This document shows positions 57,605-64,000 of a DNA stretch of 64,000 bases, one piece after another. The notes under the pieces were generated by a model that worked only from the letters and a program-made list of their open reading frames with translations, was not told the DNA's origin and did not search any database. Positions within the stretch are counted from its first letter, which is position 1. Each line of letters starts with the position of its first letter. A program made the position numbers and the translations under genes. This DNA comes from Ephemerocybe angulata (lineage: Eukaryota; Basidiomycota; Agaricomycetes; Agaricales; Psathyrellaceae), in the NCBI GenBank assembly GCA_013368325.1, contig JAACJK010000001.1:3534001-3598000 (forward strand), read 5' to 3'.

Positions 57605-58721
57605 AGGGTAGCGGCACTGCAGTCATAATTAGATATAGGGACACGTCTCAAGGGAGAAGGTGCGGTGCCAGGCTTACTCGAGAGGTTGCAGGTATGCCGG
57701 ACTGTGACATGGGGAAGGACGCAGACGGCGGATGGTGGGGGACTAGAAAGAGCTCTCACAGCAGGTCGACTGGCAGTTCATTTTATACCGTAGCTATAGC
57801 CCTAGCTGCCCATTGTTCAACCCTGTTTGGCAATAACGCCGTCCCGTGTTCGCTACGGATGACATCTGACCTTTGTCAAGGATCCAACCTGAGCTAGGCG
57901 CGGAGTCGGCACTAAGCTACGTATTACTTGAATTCACTTGATCTGAGTGACCTTCAGTGCCTCTGGTCTCAAACGGCCTCTACAGCAATGGCAACGACGA
58001 CAACCCTAGCATCGCAGTCAGTAGGGGGCGCTGCCCTATACAGGTGATGCGGAGAATGGGGATGCACTTGGCCGGCCACACACGCACAGGGAAAGGCAAT
58101 GTTCTCAACGATTGGCACAGTAAGTCCCACCGCTCCCGACACTTTGAAACATGGCTAAACATGCCACATTCACCGGTCGGAAAGGATTGACGAGAGGAAC
58201 ATAGACGACAAACAAGCAGGTGTGAGTGTGTAATAGAGGTGGAACGAGAAGAATGTGTAGAACGAAGTATAAAGTAAAAGTGATGTGTAATGTATAAGCC
58301 AAAAATAATGAACGGAATCCAGTAAGCAATGATCTCTCCGGAATCATTGAGCAGGCGACCGTCGCCCCATACACAAACCGTAACTGCATCGTATCGTACT
58401 ACCATTGCACTATTAGCGCCCGTTTCCCATCATCGTAGGAATTTTATACTCCATTCAGTCTATGTAAGACGCGATGTTGGAGCGCGGATCGCTAAGGCGC
58501 GCAGCATCAGAGCGCAGTGCCGGAGACTATCAACTTCAAAAGCTTTCCCACTCTGAACTCAGGAAGGTTCCCGTACACGGTGCTAGGCGGTCTCCACTTT
58601 GTATCTGTCAGCGTCGGCAAAGAATGTCTGAGTAAGGCGAGAGCTGCGGGTCTTACTCACCAACTTAGGCAAACGACGATGGCGCACTTCGGCACGATCG
58701 TGAACAACGAGAGGAGACGAG
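57605..58721. other. Intergenic, nothing recognised
   Basis: Divergent upstream region of the zinc-finger gene and the DJ-1-like gene. Several open frames on both strands overlap without recognisable content. Confidence 0.45.
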
Positions 58722-58728
58722 GTATATA
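58722..58728 (+). promoter_or_regulatory. TATA box of the DJ-1/PfpI-family gene
   Basis: TATATAA in GAGGTATATAAGCACGG, 49 bp before the ATG at 58,777. Confidence 0.65.
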
Positions 58729-58776
58729 AGCACGGTGGATTCCAGTAAATTACCCAGTCCAACAGCAGGAATCACA

Positions 58777-59499
58777 ATGCACCTTCTTCCGAGTCGCCTG
58801 GCAGCCAACACCACCCTAAACGCCATCCAATTCGGGGTCCTCCTCCTCAAAGGTTACCAATTCCAGGACCTCGTCGGGCCCGTCGACTACCTCAACACCC
58901 ACACCCACTCCTTCCTCGACGGCATCGCCCCACCCGCCATCGTCGCAAAGGCCCCCAACATCACCTGGCACTACATCTCCGAGTACAACGACTTCTCTCC
59001 CATCACGGCCTCATCCGGGCCTCCCCAGATCCCCACCACGACCTTCAACCAGACCCCCACCCTCGACTACCTCCTCATTCCCGGCGCCGACATCTACCAC
59101 ACCTTCCCTGTCGAAGCAACCAAGTTCATCCAAGCCCGCTTCCCCGAACTCAAAGGCCTCCTCACCGTCTGCGTCGGCTCCCTCCACCTCTCGCGCACCG
59201 GGCTCCTAGACGGCAAGCGTGCTGCGACGAACAAGGTCGCGCTGCGCCTCACCGTCGAGCAGGGACAGTTCCAGCAGTTCAGTAACGTCACTTGGGTGAA
59301 GGACGAGCGTTTCGTTAGGGACGGCAAGATCTGGAGTTCGAGCGGTGTCACGGCGGGGATCGATTTAGCGGCAGAGTTCGCGCGTGTCAATTTCGATCCG
59401 GACGTTAACCAGGCTGCTTCGGAGGCGTTTGAGTATAAGGCGAATCCGGCCCAGCCCGATGCATTCGCCTATATCCTCGATGGGGTCGATTTGAACTAG
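58777..59499 (+). CDS. DJ-1/PfpI-family protein (class I glutamine amidotransferase-like), 240 aa
   Basis: A single exon. The frame is open 14 codons further upstream but contains no earlier ATG, so MHLLPSRLAANTTL is the start. The fold is marked by FGVLLLKGYQFQDLVGPVDY near the N-terminus, LDYLLIPGADI in the middle, and the nucleophile elbow LLTVCVGSLHLSRTGLLDGK with the reactive cysteine at residue 132. The helper region after it is RAATNKVAL where many relatives have a histidine (TTHW), as in other fungal members. GVTAGIDLAAEFA is the typical late signature (SGVTAGIDL). Related proteins include isonitrile hydratases and stress proteins; the reaction of this one cannot be told. Codon use is GC-rich and even, unlike the decayed surroundings. 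Confidence 0.88.
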   Translation: MHLLPSRLAANTTLNAIQFGVLLLKGYQFQDLVGPVDYLNTHTHSFLDGIAPPAIVAKAPNITWHYISEYNDFSPITASSGPPQIPTTTFNQTPTLDYLLIPGADIYHTFPVEATKFIQARFPELKGLLTVCVGSLHLSRTGLLDGKRAATNKVALRLTVEQGQFQQFSNVTWVKDERFVRDGKIWSSSGVTAGIDLAAEFARVNFDPDVNQAASEAFEYKANPAQPDAFAYILDGVDLN

Positions 59500-61226
59500 T
59501 GGATTCCGTAGCGGCTGGAGCTATTAGGCACGTTGTGGACCGTACATGTGTCTTCCATTCCTCCATTGGCTATTTTCCGCGTCACTACCACTTACATAGG
59601 TCTCGATACGAGCTTAGCGTTGATCGCCCACCAAAACAAAGAGTAAATTGTCGATTTTGCTACCGAACGAACCATAAGGGCCCCTAGCAAAGCATAACGA
59701 TCGCCCTGTAGCGGCCGATCTTCTAGCCCCAATAGCCACACACGCAGCGCTCCAGTGGTTTTGTTTACCCTGCGCCTAAGGAAACCCGTTGCCTCTGTCC
59801 CCTGTTCGCTCCGGGAGACCTTTGTCCTGGATCCCAACTGGATCCCACGCAACCATCGCCGGATTTGAATTTGCCCGACGCTCTGCTGGTATCACTAAGC
59901 CTCGCAAAGCGCTCCAGCAACAAAAACCAAGTTACCTCTGATAAAAAAGAAACATACAGAGAGATGTGGCTCGGAATCCCATGTGCAGTGTGGCCCAGAT
60001 GACTCGTTTTCAGCGTTATCATTTGCCTGTGCCAAAGCTGAATTTCTACTGGGGGCATTCTTCCTCCGCGCTGGGGAGAGCCTGGCGTGCCTGGATTCAG
60101 AGCGCCTTCAGACCTGAGTATAAGCATAATTGACTGTGCCTTTGTGGGTCTAGAAAGGGCGACATTAGGCTATATCAAACAGGCCTGAAGCTATGGTATA
60201 GGTCAGGGTAATGCCTTTATAATGCAGACGTAGGAGGTGAATTGAAGTGGCTCCTTCATTAAGTTTGAGGTGCCGCGCGGTTCATCCACATCTGCGCATT
60301 AATTCGAACTCGCCGAGTGCTCGGCGAGTATATGTTTGGGAGCATGGGAGGTCGTTCTCGGGCTGAGCTATAATATACTTACGTGAAAGACATTTAGCTA
60401 TGTCGGCCTTAACTGCGCTTCCAATATCCATAATAATCCCCGCTCCCTGAGTTAGACGCCCTGCCAAGCCCCTATTCGATCACGCATCACCGGCCGGATT
60501 CGGATTCCCGGCCGGGGGCCGTTGATGTTCGCGGTCGAGCCCCTGCTCTTTTGAGTCCGAACCTCCACCTCTTGTCGAGCCCCTCCCCTTTCATCCAGCC
60601 CCCTTCCTCATTCCTAGTCGCCGCGAAGCTTGCTGTGATGGAGCTTAGAGTTTTCACTTTCAAGCGATATGCAATCGTACGAAGTGGCAGTAACCCTAAC
60701 GCGCCTACCCACTGCCCCCTCGACGTGCCCCCTCGATGCACCTGGTGACTACCAACATAGAACGGGGAAAGCTCAGCAACGCTGAGAGGCATTGCCAGCT
60801 GGGCGGTGGTGGTCATGTGCGGAGGGTGGCTTCCATATGCTCGACCACACCGACAATGGAGACCAGGTACGTCAATCGCCCGTCTCTGTCTGGGGCATTC
60901 ACATGCCCTCCTCAGTACATAGAATCGCTCTTCCAGCCGGCTGCGGTCTGTCGGTCGTGCGTCCTTTCGATCGATGGCGTCATACGGCATCCATCTTTCC
61001 CAAATCGCACTCCGTGCAATGTTCTGTAATGGGCCTCGTCGCCCCGATACGTCGACGGCGCCTTTTCCTGCATGTTCAGCCTGTTATCTCTCTTTTGGAT
61101 CGTCAAATTCCCCGAAACCTCCATCGCTGCCGCCCCTACACCTGTCTCCGATCCCCGCTTTCTCCTTTTTCCCTCCTGCGTCAGGCGCTGTGTTCCACAT
61201 CTGGGAAGCCGCCGGGCTTGAGAATA
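59500..61226. other. Intergenic with a short zinc-finger-gene relic
   Basis: On the minus strand near 59,757-59,800 the peptide GFLRRRVNKTTGA matches VFLRRRVNKTVVA of the zinc-finger gene at 57.6 kb; at DNA level GTTTTGTTTACCCTGCGCCT is identical. The rest carries no recognisable gene. Confidence 0.5.
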
Positions 61227-61469
61227 TCAACCGAGTAGCTGGAACAGGGGGGTAGGTGTAGTCGGCCACAGCCTCGCAGTGCTCGACCTCTCGAAAAAGT
61301 AGTCCATCTTCGCCTTCAAATCGACCTCGGTTTCACAGAGATTGCAGTGTGCCTTACGACGCGAGGTTTTGTTGAGTTGAAAGTGCTCCAAGTTCTTGAG
61401 GCCCTGCGCGGGGAAAGCGGACTCGGTCGATACGACTGCGGTACGGTGATGCGCGCCGCGCGGCCTCAT
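61227..61469 (-). pseudogene. Broken paralogue of the U1-like zinc-finger gene
   Basis: Minus-strand KAHCNLCETEVDLKAKMDYF corresponds to KVYCTLCECEVHLKAKKEMC of the intact gene. The frame then shifts, so the W and both histidines are lost (EVEHCEAVAD is legible in another frame). No first exon found. Confidence 0.65.
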
Positions 61470-62204
61470 TTGAGTTTGAACTCGGAAACCTCTTTTTTTT
61501 CCCGTTAAGGGTATGTACCCGTAACCGGTTAACCGAGCGATCTACAACGGGTTACGCGTAACATCGAGCTTCTTTCATGGCTTCGCATCCAAATTCATAT
61601 CTCTGTGAGTTGAAGTTACCTTCAGATTCCGCTAAACTATAGGGCCTGGGATTTTTAAAAGCACTGAGCATCAGCAAAGTCGGTGCTTGACATGATGCGC
61701 TCTCCGTAGGCAAGTAATTGAAGTATGTAACTGCATGTAAATGAAGTTCTGAGCACATCCGAGTCGGAGTACTAGTCCTCGAAAAGATTTCCTCCCGCCC
61801 CTCAGCGCTGTATAGAATCTGACGACACCTTTGTGATTCCCGCTACATTTCGCACCCCTGTCATTGCGCTGTGACAACGGACTCTAGCCACAAATATCAA
61901 CACCTTGCAGCACAGGGAATATGAGCCGATGCAGTTGGCCTCGACTCGAAATCCTTCCAACACGCTTCAGAGGTATTATATACTTAGAATCGGAAGGCCT
62001 TCGTAATCACTAGCACCACTCACAGCGGTTGAAACATTGTAGCCATAATTTTGCACGAGGACTCGGAAATAAATACACTGGCCATGGCATCTGACGCGGC
62101 GGAATACGGCCACATACGATTCGTAATGCAATGCAAGTTGTGGTATAAGAATGGGCAAGGGGAATCCACATCCACACATCTCCCCAACCCCATACATCAC
62201 TAGA
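61470..62204. other. Spacer with CCGTAACCGGTTAACC-type palindromic stretch
   Basis: Near 61,508-61,562, GTACCCGTAACCGGTTAACC and GGGTTACGCGTAAC form overlapping inverted motifs. The promoter of the secreted-protein gene (GGTATAAGAA near 62,140) lies at the right end. Confidence 0.45.
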
Positions 62205-62702
62205 ATGCGTCTCTCCCTCTTTACTCTTACTGCGCTTACTGTAGCGGTATTAACCTCGTTCTCGAATGCCAACCTCCATAGTGTATGTTATTTCTATATG
62301 ATGCACTAGAGGAGACTAGAGGAATGATGCTAATTGGTCTCGACTGCCCCGAATTTTGAACCAACAGGAGCTCGAGGCACGCGACATCGAATATTTCCTG
62401 GAGCAACGGGAGATTCTGGATGGTCTCAGTACCCGGGAGCTCATTGATGAGTTATCAGGGCGACTAGATCGCCGGGCTGGCAAGAAAGCAAGTCCCAAAC
62501 CAGGCGGACTTCAATATACCAAAACTTGCACAAAGTGCAAAAAGACGTTCACGAACTATGGCGAGGTACGCTATACGATACATGTCCCAAGGAGAAAAGG
62601 GCTTTTCACTGATTCAAAAGAATACAGTATGACAACCATATATGCATCATCGACGTTACACCGCCCCCGAGTCCCCGAGGAGGGACGTCGAGGCGGGGCT
62701 GA
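62205..62702 (+). CDS. Small secreted protein with helical segment and CxxC...HxC knuckle, 116 aa
   Basis: Exons 62,205-62,282; 62,368-62,565; 62,628-62,702 keep frame (resolved, all phase 0). Exon 1 is a signal peptide, MRLSLFTLTALTVAVLTSFS, with likely cleavage after SNA. Exon 2 encodes a charged amphipathic helix, ELEARDIEYFLEQREILDGL and STRELIDELSGRLDRR, then a basic linker. A metal-knuckle follows, CTKCKKTFTNYGE, completed in exon 3 by YDNHICIID: CxxC, 12 residues, HxC. A short proline-rich tail ends the protein. A convergent paralogue at 63.6-63.9 kb keeps the same helix and knuckle. A secreted C2HC knuckle is unusual. No family recognised; effector-like size, but role unknown. Confidence 0.75.
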
Positions 62703-63549
62703 TACCCGCCATTATTCCATGCCGTAAAGCCGCCGTATGGTTAGCGTATTTAGAGGCGGCGGGCAGTATTGCACTAGGCTCCTGCTCCCAGGTCCAAGTT
62801 CCATCTTTGTTGAACCAAAGTGGATCTAGTATACACGTATTTCCTTATTTAAATAAATTCAACTTCGCCCAAATTGTGGGTATCAGGGACCAGCTCGATT
62901 CATCCTCACGAGGTTGGGTGTCATTGGATGCAACCGATAATGTCGCTATCAAACATACAGGTGCTGTGTACTAATACCTCGATCTCGATCGGAGACGCGG
63001 GGATGGTGTTGGAAAAGGAAATCTATCCTGGAGCCCAGTCTCATCACAGAGAGATCTGGCGGCCAAGGGCCTGGCACGCACGAGATCATACATGGTGATG
63101 CTACTTGAGCAATACCACGCCAGAGAAACACGCGCACTTGGTCCAGCACTGAGCTCAGCTAAGCTGGGAGAATATCTAAACCAAGAACGATGTGGATCAC
63201 TCTGGAGTCGCCTGATAATGTTTATTTAAGGCCGACCAGTGCAAAACTCAGAGACCACTGAAGCAAGTCCCAAGCGCTCGCTGACATAGTAGCTCATTAC
63301 CGCTAGGGCTTGGGGCTCAGATATTGTGGGGTTCGAAAGATAGACGAGTGGTATATAACAGAGAGATACGACGTGCATGGCTAGGATGATTAAGTGCCAG
63401 AATACCATGGAAGGCAGTAGTACGGTAGGAGAGAAGATGGAGTTGCACGACCATCGAAGGCTTCTCGGACAGGACTCTGAGCTTCTCCGCATGAGTGGTA
63501 GACTCACAGCACTCGAGCCACTTCTCGACGCAACAGTCCGCTTAGAGGG
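62703..63549. other. Spacer between the convergent paralogues
   Basis: No gene supported. A minus-strand frame at 63,226-63,507 contains a hydrophobic stretch (MVFWHLIILAMHVVSLCYIP) but starts just after the stop of the paralogue and has no other support. Confidence 0.4.
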
Positions 63550-63947
63550 TTAGCATACATGTTTGTCATACTGTATTCTTTGGAATCAGTGAAAAGCCCT
63601 TTTCTCCCTGGAGCGTATCACGGATTGTATAGCGTACCATGGCAGAGGTTTTGAAGTACTTTCCGCATTTTCCGCAAGTGTGGCTGTACCGGCGATCCAG
63701 TCGCACTGATAACTCTTCAATGAGCTCCCGGGTACTGAGAGCATCTAGCATCTCCCGCTGCTCCAGGAAGTATTCGATATCGCGTGCCTCGAGCTCCTGT
63801 TGATTCGAAATTCGGGGAAGTCGAGATCAGATTAGCATCATTCCTCTAGTGCGTTGTATATAGAAAGAACATACATTATCGGAGCGGGCATTGGAGAATG
63901 AGGCTAAGAGCCCTACAGTAAGGGCAGGTAAAGAGCGAGAAACGCAT
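63550..63947 (-). CDS. Convergent paralogue of the small secreted knuckle protein, signal peptide frameshifted
   Basis: Minus-strand exons 63,638-63,796 and 63,550-63,570 are intact: ELEARDIEYFLEQREMLDAL, STRELIEELSVRLDRR, then TCGKCGKYFKTSAM and YDKHVC with the stop directly after the final Cys. Intron positions and phases equal those of the plus-strand paralogue. The first exon region (63,875-63,947) aligns with the paralogue's signal peptide but is 73 nt instead of 78, so the ATG at 63,947 is out of frame with the rest; the correct frame still reads LPALTVGLLASFSNA upstream of the intron without an ATG in view. Either this copy has lost secretion or its start lies elsewhere. Confidence 0.55.
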
Positions 63948-64000
63948 TCTAGTGACGTATGGGTTTGGGTAGATGGAACCTGTGGGGTGTGTGTGTGTGG

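Overview
The window is nuclear DNA of a filamentous basidiomycete, most likely an agaricomycete. The grounds are short GT-AG introns (about 45-70 bp) with CTNAC-like branch points in nearly every gene, TATA boxes close upstream of several start codons, tRNA genes with anticodon-loop introns, and families typical of mushroom-forming fungi: F-box proteins, DUF6533-type seven-helix membrane proteins, transposon-related multicopy genes, and a Kre9/Knh1-like domain. I do not name a species.

Layout. 1-5.4 kb: tail of a pogo/CENP-B-like transposase, a GGCTTGG-rich repeat, a decayed transposon-family gene, and an intact seven-exon gene of unknown function (328 aa). 6-20 kb: a duplicated F-box region. 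Copy 1 (7.25-8.83 kb) lost an internal block in frame and now reads into unrelated sequence; copy 2 (17.43-19.98 kb) is a complete nine-exon, 698-aa gene. Between and beside the copies lie tracts dense in intron-like GT-AG units but without a sustained reading frame. One starts at a TATA box and holds 14 predicted introns in under 2 kb. 20.5-30 kb: an F-box/LRR-like gene, tRNA-Gln(CTG), a tiny Kre9-like gene, tRNA-Pro(TGG), a membrane-protein gene, and a G-tract-rich foldback element with long inverted repeats and a TA target duplication.

31-42 kb: a tandem segmental duplication. Copy 1 (about 30.9-35.0 kb) and copy 2 (about 37.0-41.7 kb) share part of a seven-helix membrane gene, a 174-aa protein with two RVxF-like PP1-docking motifs, and a GNAT acetyltransferase. 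In copy 1 the membrane gene is 5'-truncated with frame damage, the acetyltransferase has lost its first exons by a microhomology deletion, and only the RVxF gene is intact. A LINE reverse-transcriptase remnant lies between the copies.

42.6-64 kb: a 782-aa F-box protein, a frameshifted unknown gene, a C-terminally anchored membrane protein, a seven-helix membrane gene, a DUF6533 gene, a U1-like zinc-finger gene with a broken paralogue, a DJ-1/PfpI-family gene, and two convergent paralogues for small proteins with a CxxC...HxC knuckle. One of these has a clear signal peptide; the other has a frameshifted one. Long stretches (46.2-49.6, 50.1-52.0 and 59.5-61.2 kb) show no gene I can support.

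The gene set looks like a fast-evolving accessory region of local duplications, transposon relics and lineage-specific families, with little sign of a shared pathway. Exon maps were drawn by hand from splice signals and frame consistency. Those marked resolved keep one open frame across all junctions. No database search was possible.
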